From Streptomyces sp. LHD-70 (GTDB lineage Bacteria; Actinomycetota; Actinomycetes; Streptomycetales; Streptomycetaceae): DNA of 64,000 bases. Shown piece after piece: positions 41,926 through 50,975 of the stretch. The stretch spans positions 153,447 through 217,446 of the forward strand of contig NZ_JAVIFW010000013.1 in the NCBI RefSeq assembly GCF_031157275.1. The letters run 5' to 3'. Under the pieces are notes generated by a model. It saw only the letters and a program-made list of their open reading frames with translations. It was not told the DNA's origin and made no database searches. Within the stretch, counting starts at the first letter, position 1; every line of letters begins with the position of its first letter. Made by a program: the position numbers and the translations under genes.

Positions 41926-42594
41926 TCAGGCCGCGAGCCGGGTGGCCTCCTGGACCGCCTCAGCGAGGGTGTCCACCACCGGCACGCCCGCCACGGCCAG
42001 GCTGGCGCGGCTGTGCGAGCCGCCGGTGTAGAGCACCGCGAGCGCCCCCACGTGCGCCGCGGCCACCGCGTCGTCCACCGCGTCCCCGATCACCACCGTG
42101 CGGGCCGGGTCGACGGTCGAGGCCAACGCCGCGATGTGCCGCTCCATGTGCCCGGCCTTGCCCTCGGTGGAGTTCCCCACGCGGCCGTCGACGCGTATGA
42201 AGTGGTGTTCGATGCCGTGTGTGCGCACGATCGGCAGCAGGCGGTCGTGCGGGGCCAGGGAGCACATCGACTGCGTGAGCCCGGACGCCTGCCAGTCGGC
42301 GAGCAGCTCACCCGCCCCTTCGGCGAGCCCCGCGCTCTCCGCCAGGATCCAGTAGTGCCGGTGGAAGGCCTCGTCCATGACTTCCCACTCAGCGTCGGTG
42401 GGCAGGCGGCCCATGAGCCGCTCGTAGAAGCGCGGCACCGGCACGCAGTACAGCTCGCGGTACCGCTCGAGCGTGATCGGCGGCAGGCCGATCTCCTCGA
42501 ACGACGCGTTGGTGGCCCTGATGACCACGTCGATGTCGTGGAACAGCGTGCCGTTCCAGTCCCAGACGATGTGCGGTGCTTGCTGCTTCCCCAT
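41926..42594 (-). CDS. HAD-superfamily phosphatase, phosphoglycolate phosphatase type
   Basis: A 222-residue HAD hydrolase. Motif I is WDWNGTLFHD with nucleophile D12 and Asn in place of the usual second Asp, as in a known subgroup. CSLAPHD occupies the motif II region, a lysine near the KAGHMERH segment motif III, and VVIGDAVDDAVAA motif IV. A helical cap lies between residues 25 and 90. It probably dephosphorylates a small metabolite; the exact substrate is not evident. ATG 42594 has no strong ribosome site. A perfect TTATCCACA box lies 42 nt upstream. Confidence 0.85.
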   Translation of the reverse strand: MGKQQAPHIVWDWNGTLFHDIDVVIRATNASFEEIGLPPITLERYRELYCVPVPRFYERLMGRLPTDAEWEVMDEAFHRHYWILAESAGLAEGAGELLADWQASGLTQSMCSLAPHDRLLPIVRTHGIEHHFIRVDGRVGNSTEGKAGHMERHIAALASTVDPARTVVIGDAVDDAVAAAHVGALAVLYTGGSHSRASLAVAGVPVVDTLAEAVQEATRLAA

Positions 42595-42635
42595 GCCCAA
42601 GACGGTACCCGCAGGACGCGATCCGCCTCCAAGCC

Positions 42636-42644
42636 TGTGGATAA
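42636..42644 (-). promoter_or_regulatory. Perfect TTATCCACA DnaA-box sequence
   Basis: On the minus strand the site reads TTATCCACAGG, about 42 nt before the HAD phosphatase start. The same 11-mer lies 41 nt before the ComF-like gene (51958). Chance and promoter-related roles are both possible; a single box is not an origin. Confidence 0.4.
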
Positions 42645-42724
42645 CTCGACGCGACTCGACATAAGTCCTGCTCAGAGCCCGAATGGAGTCACGCCGACCC
42701 AGCGCCGGACAGGTCGGCCGCGGC

Positions 42725-43231
42725 TCAGTCCACGATGTTCGGGATCTCCTGCGTGGCGAACCAGAGCAGTTCGTGGTCCTCCGCCCCGTCCACCGTGAAC
42801 TGGGCGTCGTCGTCCCCCTGGTCCGCCGCACCCAGGGCGTCTGCCGCGGCCCGTACGTCGGCCTCGGCGTCGTCGGAGTCGACGTGCACCGCGGCCGCCT
42901 TCGCCAGCGGCACGGCCCGCGCCAGGCGCACCTCGCCGAGCGTGCTGACGGCAAGCCCGTGGTCCGGGTCCACTGCCGCCTCGGCGTCCGGCACGTCCAC
43001 GGCCACCACGACCCGCCGCCGCGCAGCCCCGCGGCTACCGGCGAGCATCCGCAGGGACGCGGACGCAGCCCGGTTCAGCGCCGCGTACTCCAGCTCCTCG
43101 ATGTCGTCCGAGACGTACCACTCGCGCAGCGCGGGCGTCACCGCGTAGGCCGTCAGCGGGCCGGGGCCCAGCTCGCCCGCCTCGTGCGCCTCGGCGAGCG
43201 CGGGGAGGGTCAGGGGTACGTAGACGCGCAT
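42725..43231 (-). CDS. DUF6912-family protein
   Basis: A 168-residue actinobacterial protein of unknown function, recognisable from its opening MRVYVPLTLPALAEAH and the segment WYVSDDIEELEYAALNRAA. It is acidic overall and has no membrane segment or catalytic motif I recognise. The last 60 residues form an Asp/Ala-rich region ending in WFATQEIPNIVD. ATG 43231 follows GAAAG. It is divergent from the Rv3235-family gene and lies in the conserved stretch leading to secA. Confidence 0.83.
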   Translation of the reverse strand: MRVYVPLTLPALAEAHEAGELGPGPLTAYAVTPALREWYVSDDIEELEYAALNRAASASLRMLAGSRGAARRRVVVAVDVPDAEAAVDPDHGLAVSTLGEVRLARAVPLAKAAAVHVDSDDAEADVRAAADALGAADQGDDDAQFTVDGAEDHELLWFATQEIPNIVD

Positions 43232-43440
43232 GGCCGCCGCTTTCTTCGTCGTTGGACGTGGGCTTGAAGACCCTCAGGATACGGGTCGGGAGTCCCCCAT
43301 CGGGGGGCTGGTTCGAGGCTCCGCACTTTCGCTTACGTCCGGAATGTCTCCGGAGTGAACGGCTCCGAGGCCAGTCGCCCCTTGGGCCCTCACCCTGATA
43401 GGTGATCTTTCGGAAGGGCTTTACGGAGCGTGACGCCACG

Positions 43441-43470
43441 TTGCGTGACCAAGGCTCGTACCCGTACAAG
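43441..43470 (+). promoter_or_regulatory. Candidate promoter of the Rv3235-family gene
   Basis: TTGCGT (43441-43446), 18 bp, TACAAG (43465-43470), 54 bp before ATG 43524. The match to the Streptomyces vegetative consensus is moderate. Confidence 0.3.
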
Positions 43471-43523
43471 AAATCCCGTAGCTACTGCCCGGTAGCGATT
43501 CCGGGCCCGGCAGATACGGGGAA

Positions 43524-44018
43524 ATGATCATGGATGTGACACAGAACGACTCACACGGTTCCAGGGGATCCAGGGGCCCCGGCCGCCCGAGGAACGGAGG
43601 CGGCACCCGCCCCGGCGGGCGGGCGATGACCAGGCCCGGCAATCGTCGCGACCAGCGCAGGCCCGCAGCCGTACCGGCGCAGCGGAGGCGGTTCAAGCCG
43701 CACGAGCTGTTCGCCGAGCGACTGCTTGCCGTGCTGAGCGGCGAGCGCCCGGTGCACTGGATGCTCAACCACACCGTCGGCCACGGCTACCAGCAGCTCG
43801 TCGAGCTCGCCCCGCACGCGCCGTTCCAGGCGCACGGGCCGCGCCCCGTCGTGCGCACCTGCCGGGCGCTTCCGCTCAGCCCGGGTGTGGTCGAGGCCAG
43901 CGCGTGCATCGGCGCCGGTGACCAGGTGCGGGCCATGGCGTTCCGCCTGGAGCGCGGCTCCGACCTGCGCTGGCGCTGTGCCGCCGTGGAACTGGGCGGG
44001 GAGCGTCAGCCGGCCTGA
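43524..44018 (+). CDS. Rv3235-family protein
   Basis: A 164-residue protein. Residues 1-55 are Arg/Gly/Pro-rich and disordered; the remainder contains AERLLAVLSGERPVHWMLNHT and VRAMAFRLERGSDLRWRCAAVEL, which match the Rv3235 family found next to secA in actinobacteria. The function is unknown; the conserved position suggests a link to secretion or cell-envelope biology. Two starts fit, ATG 43524 and ATG 43530, both close behind CGGGGAA. It ends 104 nt before the convergent secA stop. Confidence 0.83.
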   Translation: MIMDVTQNDSHGSRGSRGPGRPRNGGGTRPGGRAMTRPGNRRDQRRPAAVPAQRRRFKPHELFAERLLAVLSGERPVHWMLNHTVGHGYQQLVELAPHAPFQAHGPRPVVRTCRALPLSPGVVEASACIGAGDQVRAMAFRLERGSDLRWRCAAVELGGERQPA

Positions 44019-44055
44019 GGCCCGCAGCGCCCCGCCCGCAGGGACGCGAACGCCG

Positions 44056-44093
44056 CGGGGCCGGAAGCCAGCTTCCGCTGAGCCCCGGCCCCG
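44056..44093. terminator. Hairpin between the Rv3235-family gene and secA
   Basis: CGGGGCCGG (44056-44064) pairs with CCGGCCCCG (44085-44093), and an inner GGAAG/CTTCC stem offers an alternative. It lies between convergent genes. Confidence 0.5.
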
Positions 44094-44122
44094 ACGACGT
44101 ACGCACTACATGCCGCACCGCG

Positions 44123-46969
44123 TCACTTCTTGCGGCGGCGGCCGCCCTTCTGGGCCTTGCGGCGCTCGGCACGCGTCATACCGTCCGCGGACGAGCGCGC
44201 CGCGGCTTCGTCGTCGTTGCTGAAGTCGCCCTCCACGACACCGCCCTCGCCGTCGACCGTCGGCGCCGAGAAGTGCAGCCGGTCCGGGCGCTGCGGGGCC
44301 TCGAGGCCCTTGGCACGGATCTCCGGACGGCCGGCGCCCGCGGGCACCGCGTCCTCGACCGGAGCCTTCTCCAGGGACGTCGCCTTGTCCTCGACGGGGA
44401 CCTCCTCGACCTGCTGCTCGACCTGGACCTCCAGGTTGAACAGGTAGCCGACGGACTCCTCCTTGATGCCCTCCATCATCGCGGTGAACATGTCGAAGCC
44501 CTCGCGCTGGTACTCGACCAGCGGGTCCTTCTGCGCCATCGCGCGCAGGCCGATGCCCTCCTGGAGGTAGTCCATCTCGTAGAGGTGCTCGCGCCACTTG
44601 CGGTCCAGGACGGAGAGGACCACGCGGCGCTCCAGCTCACGCATGATCTCCGAGCCGAGCTGCTCCTCGCGCGCGTCGTACTGCGCGTGGATGTCCTCCT
44701 TGATGGACTCACTGATGAACTCGGCGGTCAGGCCCGCGCGGTCACCGGCCATGTCCTCCAGCTCCTCGATGCTGACCTGCACCGGGTAGAGCTGCTTGAA
44801 CGCGCCCCAGAGGCGGTCCAGGTCCCACTCCTCGGCGAAGCCCTCGGCGGACTCCGCCTGGATGTACGCGTCGATCGTGTCGTCCATGAAGTGACGGATC
44901 TGCTCGTGCAGGTCCTCGCCCTTCAGGACGCGGCGGCGCTCGCCGTAGATGACCTCGCGCTGGCGGTTCAGGACCTCGTCGTACTTGAGGACGTTCTTAC
45001 GCGTCTCGAAGTTCTGCTGCTCGACCTGCGACTGGGCCGAGGCGATGGCGCGCGTGACCATCTTGTTCTCGATCGGGACGTCGTCCGGGACGTTGGCCAT
45101 CGCCATGACGCGCTCGACCATCTGGGCCTTGAACAGGCGCATCAGGTCGTCCCCGAGCGAGAGGTAGAAGCGGGACTCACCGGGGTCGCCCTGACGGCCG
45201 GAACGACCGCGCAGCTGGTTGTCGATACGGCGCGACTCGTGGCGCTCGGTGCCCAGGACGTACAGGCCGCCGAGGTCCTTCACCTCGTCGTGCTCGGCCT
45301 TGACGGCCTCCTCCGCACGCTCCAGGGCGGCGGGCAGGGCCGCGGCCCACTCCTCGATGTGCTCCTCGGGGTCGAGGCCGTGCTGGCGCAGCTCGGCCTC
45401 CGCGAGGTCGTCGGGGTTGCCGCCGAGCTTGATGTCCGTACCGCGACCGGCCATGTTCGTGGCGACCGTGACGGAGCCCTTGCGACCGGCCTGGGCGACG
45501 ATCGAGGCCTCTCGGTCGTGCTGCTTGGCGTTGAGCACCTCGTGCGGCACGCCGCGCTTGGCGAGCTGCTGCGAGAGGTACTCGGACTTCTCGACCGAGG
45601 TGGTGCCGACGAGGATCGGCTGGCCCTTGGCGTGCTTCTCGGCGATGTCGTCGACCACCGCGTCGAACTTGGCCTTCTCCGTGCGGTAGATCAGGTCCGA
45701 CTGGTCCATGCGGACCATGTCGCGGTTCGTCGGGATCGGGACGACACCGAGCTTGTAGATCTGGTGGAACTCGGCGGCCTCCGTCATGGCCGTACCGGTC
45801 ATGCCGGAGAGCTTGCCGTAGAGGCGGAAGAAGTTCTGCAGGGTGATCGTGGCGAGTGTCTGGTTCTCGTCCTTGATGTCCACCCCTTCCTTCGCCTCGA
45901 TCGCCTGGTGCATGCCCTCGTTGTAGCGGCGGCCGGCGAGGATACGGCCGGTGTGCTCGTCGACGATCATGACTTCGCCGTCGATGACGACGTAGTCCTT
46001 GTCCTTCTTGAAGAGTTCCTTCGCCTTGATGGCGTTGTTGAGGTAACCGACGAGCGGGGTGTTCACCGACTCGTAGAGGTTGTCGATGCCCAGCCAGTCC
46101 TCGACCTTGGCGACCCCGGACTCGTGGATGGCGACGGTGCGCTTCTTCTCGTCGACCTCGTAGTCGCCGGTCTCCTCGATGCCCTTGAGCTGGTTGCCCG
46201 CCTCGCCCTTGGTCAGGCGGGTGACCAGCTTGGCGAAGTCGCCGTACCACTTGGTGGCCTGGTCGGCGGGGCCGGAGATGATCAGCGGCGTACGCGCCTC
46301 GTCGACGAGGATGGAGTCGACCTCGTCGACCACCGCGAAGTTGTGGCCGCGCTGGACGAGTTCGTCCTGGGACCAGGCCATGTTGTCGCGGAGGTAGTCG
46401 AAGCCGAACTCGTTGTTCGTGCCGTACGTGATGTCGCAGTTGTACTGCTCGCGGCGCTGGGCCGGCGACATGTTGGCCAGGATGCAGCCGACGGACAGGC
46501 CGAGGAACTTGTGGACGCGGCCCATCAACTCGGAGTCGCGCTCGGCCAGGTAGTCGTTGACCGTGATCAGGTGGACGCCCTTGCCCGAAAGGGCGTTGAG
46601 GTACGTCGGCAGCGTGCCGACGAGGGTCTTGCCCTCACCGGTCTTCATCTCCGCGACAAAGCCGAGGTGGAGCGCCGCACCACCCATCAACTGCACGTCG
46701 TAGTGGCGCTGCCCCAGGACGCGCTTGGCGGCCTCGCGCACCGTGGCGAAGGCCTCGGGCAGGAGGTCGTCGAGGCTGTCTCCGGACTTGCCGTCGCTGT
46801 CGACCCACTCCTGGTAGCGCTCTTTGTACTCGTCCGTGAGGGCGCGCAGCTCGGCGTCCGAGAGGCTGATGAAGTCCTCTTCGATGGAGTTGACCTGGTC
46901 CGCGATGCGGTGCAGTTTGCGCAGGATCTTTCCTTCGCCTGCACGCATGAGCTTGTTGAAGACGGACAC
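44123..46969 (-). CDS. secA: Preprotein translocase ATPase SecA
   Basis: A 948-residue motor protein that drives unfolded preproteins through SecYEG. FVAEMKTGEGKTLVGTLPTY carries Walker A; the DEVDSILVDEARTPLIISGP segment holds Walker B; helicase-like motifs VTVATNMAGRGTDIKLGG and RRIDNQLRGRSGRQGDPG follow. The C-terminal tail after residue 850 is Glu/Ala-rich and ends RAERRKAQKGGRRRKK, without the SecB- and zinc-binding cysteines of proteobacterial SecA. This is normal for actinobacterial SecA1. The GTG start at 46969 has AAGGAG 10 nt upstream. Confidence 0.98.
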   Translation of the reverse strand: MSVFNKLMRAGEGKILRKLHRIADQVNSIEEDFISLSDAELRALTDEYKERYQEWVDSDGKSGDSLDDLLPEAFATVREAAKRVLGQRHYDVQLMGGAALHLGFVAEMKTGEGKTLVGTLPTYLNALSGKGVHLITVNDYLAERDSELMGRVHKFLGLSVGCILANMSPAQRREQYNCDITYGTNNEFGFDYLRDNMAWSQDELVQRGHNFAVVDEVDSILVDEARTPLIISGPADQATKWYGDFAKLVTRLTKGEAGNQLKGIEETGDYEVDEKKRTVAIHESGVAKVEDWLGIDNLYESVNTPLVGYLNNAIKAKELFKKDKDYVVIDGEVMIVDEHTGRILAGRRYNEGMHQAIEAKEGVDIKDENQTLATITLQNFFRLYGKLSGMTGTAMTEAAEFHQIYKLGVVPIPTNRDMVRMDQSDLIYRTEKAKFDAVVDDIAEKHAKGQPILVGTTSVEKSEYLSQQLAKRGVPHEVLNAKQHDREASIVAQAGRKGSVTVATNMAGRGTDIKLGGNPDDLAEAELRQHGLDPEEHIEEWAAALPAALERAEEAVKAEHDEVKDLGGLYVLGTERHESRRIDNQLRGRSGRQGDPGESRFYLSLGDDLMRLFKAQMVERVMAMANVPDDVPIENKMVTRAIASAQSQVEQQNFETRKNVLKYDEVLNRQREVIYGERRRVLKGEDLHEQIRHFMDDTIDAYIQAESAEGFAEEWDLDRLWGAFKQLYPVQVSIEELEDMAGDRAGLTAEFISESIKEDIHAQYDAREEQLGSEIMRELERRVVLSVLDRKWREHLYEMDYLQEGIGLRAMAQKDPLVEYQREGFDMFTAMMEGIKEESVGYLFNLEVQVEQQVEEVPVEDKATSLEKAPVEDAVPAGAGRPEIRAKGLEAPQRPDRLHFSAPTVDGEGGVVEGDFSNDDEAAARSSADGMTRAERRKAQKGGRRRKK

Positions 46970-47218
46970 GAGGGTTGGTCTCCTTGCCGGTCGGGCCTGG
47001 CTCGGTCGGTTTCTGTCTCGGATTCGGCGGCGGTTCGGGCACAGCAGGTGGACCCCACCGCAACGGCCATCGTAAGCGAGGACGACTCCGGCTCGGGAAG
47101 GTCGTCGTGACGAAGGCCACCCGCCATCCTCTTGGAGAACGCTTCAGTGCCCCGGTAGGTGCCCGTGCGCTCGGCAAAAGTTCTGGCACTCGCTGTCCGC
47201 ACGGTCGAGAATCGGCCG

Positions 47219-47803
47219 ATGGAACCGGTCACACTCACCACCGAACGCCTGGTTTTGCGCCCCCTCGGCTCCGACGACACCGAGGACTGCTACACCGCCT
47301 GCCAGGACCCCGAAATTCAGCGCTGGACGACCGTTCCCTCTCCTTATGAGCGCGCACACGCCGAGAACTTCACGCGGACCTTCGCTCCTGAGGCCTGGCG
47401 CAACAGCAGGGAGTACACGTTCGCGATCCGCACACGCGCGGAGGGCGTTCTGGTGGCGGTGATGGGGATCGCGCTGCGCGGCGAGGGCGCCGCCGAGGTG
47501 GGCTTCTGGTCGGTGAAGGAGCAGCGCGGCCGCGGTTACGTCACCGAAGCGCTCCGCGCGCTGTCCCGCTGGGCTTTCACACGCGCGGCGATCGACCGCC
47601 TGGAGTGGCGCGCCGAGGTGGGCAACACCGCCTCACGCGCGGTGGCGGTCCGCTGCGGCTTCACCCTGGAGGGCACGCTGCGCGCCGGCCTGCTGCACCG
47701 CAGCACCCGACGCGACTGCTGGGTCGGCTCGCTGCTGCCGTCGGACCTCGAACTGACGCCGCTCGACCCGTACTTGCCCGCGAGATCCGCAGGTCAGCCC
47801 TGA
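47219..47803 (+). CDS. GNAT-family N-acetyltransferase (RimJ/RimL type)
   Basis: A 194-residue acetyltransferase. TTERLVLRPLGSDDTEDCY is the usual N-terminal strand and helix; EQRGRGYVTEALRALSRWAF is the acetyl-CoA pyrophosphate-binding motif; EWRAEVGNTASRAVAVRCGF is typical of the protein- or small-molecule-modifying RimJ/RimL group. The ATG at 47219 (MEPVTLTT) is preferred over the upstream ATG at 47159 because the fold begins at once. It is divergent from secA. The substrate is unknown. Confidence 0.85.
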   Translation: MEPVTLTTERLVLRPLGSDDTEDCYTACQDPEIQRWTTVPSPYERAHAENFTRTFAPEAWRNSREYTFAIRTRAEGVLVAVMGIALRGEGAAEVGFWSVKEQRGRGYVTEALRALSRWAFTRAAIDRLEWRAEVGNTASRAVAVRCGFTLEGTLRAGLLHRSTRRDCWVGSLLPSDLELTPLDPYLPARSAGQP

Positions 47804-47832
47804 CTGTCAGTGGCGCGCTCTACGGTACGGAC

Positions 47833-49005
47833 ATGACCTCCGCCGTGGCTCCAGCCGTCCCCGAAGTCAAGCTCTCCGCCGACGAGGCCCGCCGTCTCGC
47901 CCTGCGCGCCCAGGGCTTCCTCGGTGCGCCCGACCGCCGTGGCGCGGTGCGCGGCGTCCTGCGCCACCTGGGCGCCGTCCAGCTCGACACGATCTCGGTC
48001 CTCGCCCGCTCCCACGAGCTGATTCCGTACGCGAGGCTCGGCGCCGTCGGCCGCAAGCCGGTGGAGGAGGCGTACTGGACGGACACGCACGCCTTTGAGT
48101 ACTGGTCGCACGCCGCGTGCATCCTGCCCATCGAGGAGTGGCCGCACTTCGCCTTCCGCCGCCGCGCGTACCGCGCCCGCCCGCACTGGTACCACGACCT
48201 GAAGCAGTCGGCGTACGACCAGGTCGTCAAACAGCTGCGCGCCGAAGGCCCGCTCACGGCGACGGAGTTGGGCGGCGCGAAGAACAAGGGCGAGTGGTGG
48301 GACTGGTCCGAGTCGAAGGTCGCCGTGGAGCGCGCGCTGATGTACGGCGAGGTGGTGTGCGTGGAGCGCCGCGGCTGGAAGCGGGTGTACGACCTGGCGG
48401 AGCGCGCCGTTCCGGGCGAGCTGCTCCATGACGACCTGGACGACCGTGAGTGTCTGCGCCGCCTCGTGAGACTGGCCGGGGAGGCGCTGGGGGTGGGCAC
48501 GCGTTCCGACATCGCGGACTATCACCGCCTGAAGAGCGAGCAGTTCGACTCCGTCGTCGCGGACTCGGGTCTGGTGCCGGTGCGGGTCGAGGGCTGGTCC
48601 AAGCCGGCCTGGGCGGACCCGGCGGCGCTGGCGAGCACGCCCCGCGGACGGCATCGGACGACGCTGCTTTCGCCCTTCGACTCCCTGGTCTGGGAGCGCG
48701 CGCGTACGGAGCGCATCTTCGGCTTCACCCACCGCCTGGAGGCCTACGTCCCGAAGCCGAAGCGGGTGTACGGCTACTTCGCGATGCCGCTGCTGTCCGG
48801 GGGCCGTCTCCTGGGCCGTGTGGACCCGGCGCGCGAGGGCGGCACGCTGGTGGCGAAGCACGCCTCCCTCGACACCCCGAAGGCCGTGGAGCCCATGGCG
48901 AAGGCGCTGCGGGAGGCCGCCGAGTGGGTGGGCTGTGATCAGGTCCGCGTGGAGCGGGTGACGCCCGTGGAGCTGCACGCGCCGCTGGCGGCGGCTCTCG
49001 TCTGA
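47833..49005 (+). CDS. YcaQ/AlkX-type winged-helix DNA glycosylase
   Basis: A 390-residue HTH_42 protein. The family includes E. coli YcaQ, which unhooks interstrand crosslinks, and actinomycete resistance glycosylases. GAVQLDTISVLARSHEL contains Q50-x-D52, the catalytic QxD motif of the YcaQ branch. Three tandem winged-helix regions fill the rest, with SPFDSLVWERARTERIFGF near 270-290 also conserved. It probably removes bulky or crosslinked alkylpurines. ATG 47833 lies 30 nt after the acetyltransferase stop, so co-transcription is likely. A hairpin follows. Confidence 0.87.
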   Translation: MTSAVAPAVPEVKLSADEARRLALRAQGFLGAPDRRGAVRGVLRHLGAVQLDTISVLARSHELIPYARLGAVGRKPVEEAYWTDTHAFEYWSHAACILPIEEWPHFAFRRRAYRARPHWYHDLKQSAYDQVVKQLRAEGPLTATELGGAKNKGEWWDWSESKVAVERALMYGEVVCVERRGWKRVYDLAERAVPGELLHDDLDDRECLRRLVRLAGEALGVGTRSDIADYHRLKSEQFDSVVADSGLVPVRVEGWSKPAWADPAALASTPRGRHRTTLLSPFDSLVWERARTERIFGFTHRLEAYVPKPKRVYGYFAMPLLSGGRLLGRVDPAREGGTLVAKHASLDTPKAVEPMAKALREAAEWVGCDQVRVERVTPVELHAPLAAALV

Positions 49006-49017
49006 GCCGCCGCCGGC

Positions 49018-49037
49018 GAGCCGTCTCCGGACGGCTC
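49018..49037. terminator. Hairpin overlapping the response-regulator stop
   Basis: GAGCCGTC-TCCG-GACGGCTC, a perfect 8-bp stem with a tetraloop between convergent genes. Its right arm runs into the stop codon of the gene at 49036. Confidence 0.65.
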
Positions 49038-49782
49038 AGCGGATCTCGAGGATCTTCTCCCGCATCGCATAGACCACGGCTTCCATGCGGGAGTGCAGCT
49101 GCAGCTTCTCCAGGATGTTGCGCACGTGGTTCTTCACGGTGTTCTCGGAGATGAACAACTCCTTGGCGATGTCGCGGTTGTTCATGCCGGTGGCGACCAG
49201 CTTCAGCACTTCGAGCTCTCGGTCGGTGAGCCTCGGTGCGGGGACGAGCCGGCGCTCGTCGGTGCGCTGGATCATCGACTTGAACTCGGTGAGCAGCTTC
49301 GACGCCATCGACGGGCTGATCTGCGACTGCCCGTCGGCCACGGCGCGAATCGCGGTCGCCACCTCGTCCGTGGAGATCTCCTTGAGAAGGTAGCCGGTGG
49401 CGCCCGCCTTGATCGCGTCGTAGAGGTCGGCCTCCTCGTCGCTGATCGTCAGCATGATGATCTTGGCGCTGGGTGCGACTTCCTTGATGGCGGTGCACGC
49501 CTCGATGCCGCCCCGCTTGGGCATCCGGACGTCCATGAGGACGATGTCGGGCAGCAGGTCGGCTGCCTTGTCCACGGCCTCGGAGCCGTCCCCCGCCTCG
49601 CCGATGACCTCGATGCCCTCCTCCTGCGCGAGGACGATCTCAAGGCCACGCCGGAAGAGCGCGTGGTCATCCACCACGAGGACCCGGATGGGCTCCTTCC
49701 GTGGGGCTTCCGCCTCCATTCCGATGCCTACGACACCGTCGTCCGCATCCTCGTCACGCAACGGTCCAAACGTGCCCGCCAT
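49036..49782 (-). CDS. Orphan NarL/FixJ-type response regulator
   Basis: A 248-residue regulator. The receiver domain (31-150) has VLVVDDHALFRRG, the phosphoacceptor D84 in DIVLMDVRMPKRGG, and the conserved Lys in GYLLKEIS. The DNA-binding LuxR helix-turn-helix occupies 185-245 (LTDRELEVLKLVATGMNNRD, then ISENTVKNHVRNIL). No histidine kinase gene is adjacent, so the partner is unknown. ATG 49782 follows GGGGGAGGAA. It lies downstream of hpf, separated by a strong hairpin. Confidence 0.92.
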   Translation of the reverse strand: MAGTFGPLRDEDADDGVVGIGMEAEAPRKEPIRVLVVDDHALFRRGLEIVLAQEEGIEVIGEAGDGSEAVDKAADLLPDIVLMDVRMPKRGGIEACTAIKEVAPSAKIIMLTISDEEADLYDAIKAGATGYLLKEISTDEVATAIRAVADGQSQISPSMASKLLTEFKSMIQRTDERRLVPAPRLTDRELEVLKLVATGMNNRDIAKELFISENTVKNHVRNILEKLQLHSRMEAVVYAMREKILEIR

Positions 49783-49910
49783 CGTTCCTCCCCCTGAAGG
49801 CCGAGGCCTGTTCAAGATGCCGCAACCCGCTTCCGTGGCCCACGGGTTGGCCTGCTCGGCCATGATTTCATGCCCCGGCGGCGCACCGGCGCCGGAAGGG
49901 GTCGCACGAT

Positions 49911-49947
49911 GGTGCCCCTGGGGGCGCACATGCGCTCCAGGGGCACC
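49911..49947 (-). terminator. Strong terminator after hpf
   Basis: GGTGCCCCTGG (49911-49921) pairs with CCAGGGGCACC (49937-49947), and the inner GCGCA/TGCGC adds a second stem. It lies 21 nt beyond the hpf stop and 129 nt before the response regulator start. Confidence 0.75.
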
Positions 49948-49967
49948 GTCGTCGTGGTCATCGAGGG

Positions 49968-50660
49968 TCAGCCGCCGAGCGAGCCGCCGGGCGCGGTCGA
50001 CTGGGCCTTCGAGACCATCGGGTCCGTGCTGAGGTGGATGACGCCGTAGTCGTAGGCGTGGCGTCGGTAGACGACGCTGGGTTCCTTGGTCTCGGAGTCG
50101 ACGAACAGGTAGAAGTCGTGCCCGACCAACTCCATCTCGTAGAGCGCCTGATCGAGTGACATGGGTGTCGCGACGTGGGTCTTCTCGCGCACGACGATCG
50201 GGCCTTCGCCCTGGATCTCGAGTGAACCGATCCGCTTCGTCGGTACGCCCTGGTCCTCATCGGTCGGGACGGGCGTGCCGTCGCCGTTGAGCGTCGCCGC
50301 ACCGGGCACCCGGTCGGCCACTTCGGCCGCCGAGAGGCGGCCGTTGCCACGGCGCGTGGAGCGCTTGCTGTGCTGCTTGCGCAGTCGTGCTTCCAGCTTC
50401 TCCTGGGCCAGGTCGAGCGCAGCGTACGGATCGCTGGCCGAGGCCTCTGCCCGGATCACCGGGCCGCGCGTGCGCAGAGTGATCTCCACGCGGTCAGAAC
50501 GGTCGGCCTGTCGCGGATTGGGCTCCTTGGACACCTCGACGTCGAGGTTGATCACCTTGGCATCGAGCTTCTGGATTTTCTCCAGCTTCAGCTTCTCGGC
50601 CACGTGCTTGCGGAACCGCTCGGGCACCTCGGTCTTGCGGCCCTTGACGACGATGTCCAC
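49968..50660 (-). CDS. hpf: Long-form ribosome hibernation promoting factor
   Basis: A 230-residue long HPF that pairs 70S ribosomes into 100S dimers in stationary phase or stress. The N-terminal ribosome-binding domain runs from VDIVVKGRKTEVPERFRKHV to about 100. A flexible linker follows, and the C-terminal dimerisation domain contains MSLDQALYEMELVGHDFYLF and SVVYRRHAYDYGVIHL. GTG 50660 is chosen: CGGAG lies 6 nt upstream and the resulting length matches the family. An in-frame open region extends 70 codons further upstream but has no family similarity. A terminator follows the gene. Confidence 0.93.
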   Translation of the reverse strand: MDIVVKGRKTEVPERFRKHVAEKLKLEKIQKLDAKVINLDVEVSKEPNPRQADRSDRVEITLRTRGPVIRAEASASDPYAALDLAQEKLEARLRKQHSKRSTRRGNGRLSAAEVADRVPGAATLNGDGTPVPTDEDQGVPTKRIGSLEIQGEGPIVVREKTHVATPMSLDQALYEMELVGHDFYLFVDSETKEPSVVYRRHAYDYGVIHLSTDPMVSKAQSTAPGGSLGG

Positions 50661-50975
50661 GCAGAACTCCGTTCCCGGATCGCCCCGCATACTCGGGCGG
50701 AGCGTCTCCCTTTTTGCACCAGACCCCGGTGACCCCGGAGTCTCGGACTCGGTGACTTCCACCTCCTCCTCCCCCGCGGGCAAGATCTCCACCCCACCGG
50801 TGCGGGTGATTGCAGAAAACCCGTGCACCGTCATTCCGATATACGAGGTCAGGCGCCTGCCTTTCCTCACAACCGAACATATCTCGCCCGGACGGATGGC
50901 GTCACCCTCTACTGCCGCGTACCTCCGTTCAGGTGCATTTCCACTCTCACTACCTGCAACGATGCAAGTTCTCGC
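50661..50975 (-). other. hpf leader and promoter region
   Basis: These 315 bp separate the ComF-like stop from the hpf GTG. The region has lower GC near 50830-50975 and stays open in the hpf frame up to 50870, including an ATG near 50834 that would add about 58 residues rich in Glu/Gly/Pro. I read it as untranslated leader. No clear sigma-factor consensus was identified. Confidence 0.5.

Noticed and set aside
44273..47110. 945-codon plus-strand frame opposite secA
   Set aside because: Antisense shadow of a highly conserved gene; no recognisable protein features.
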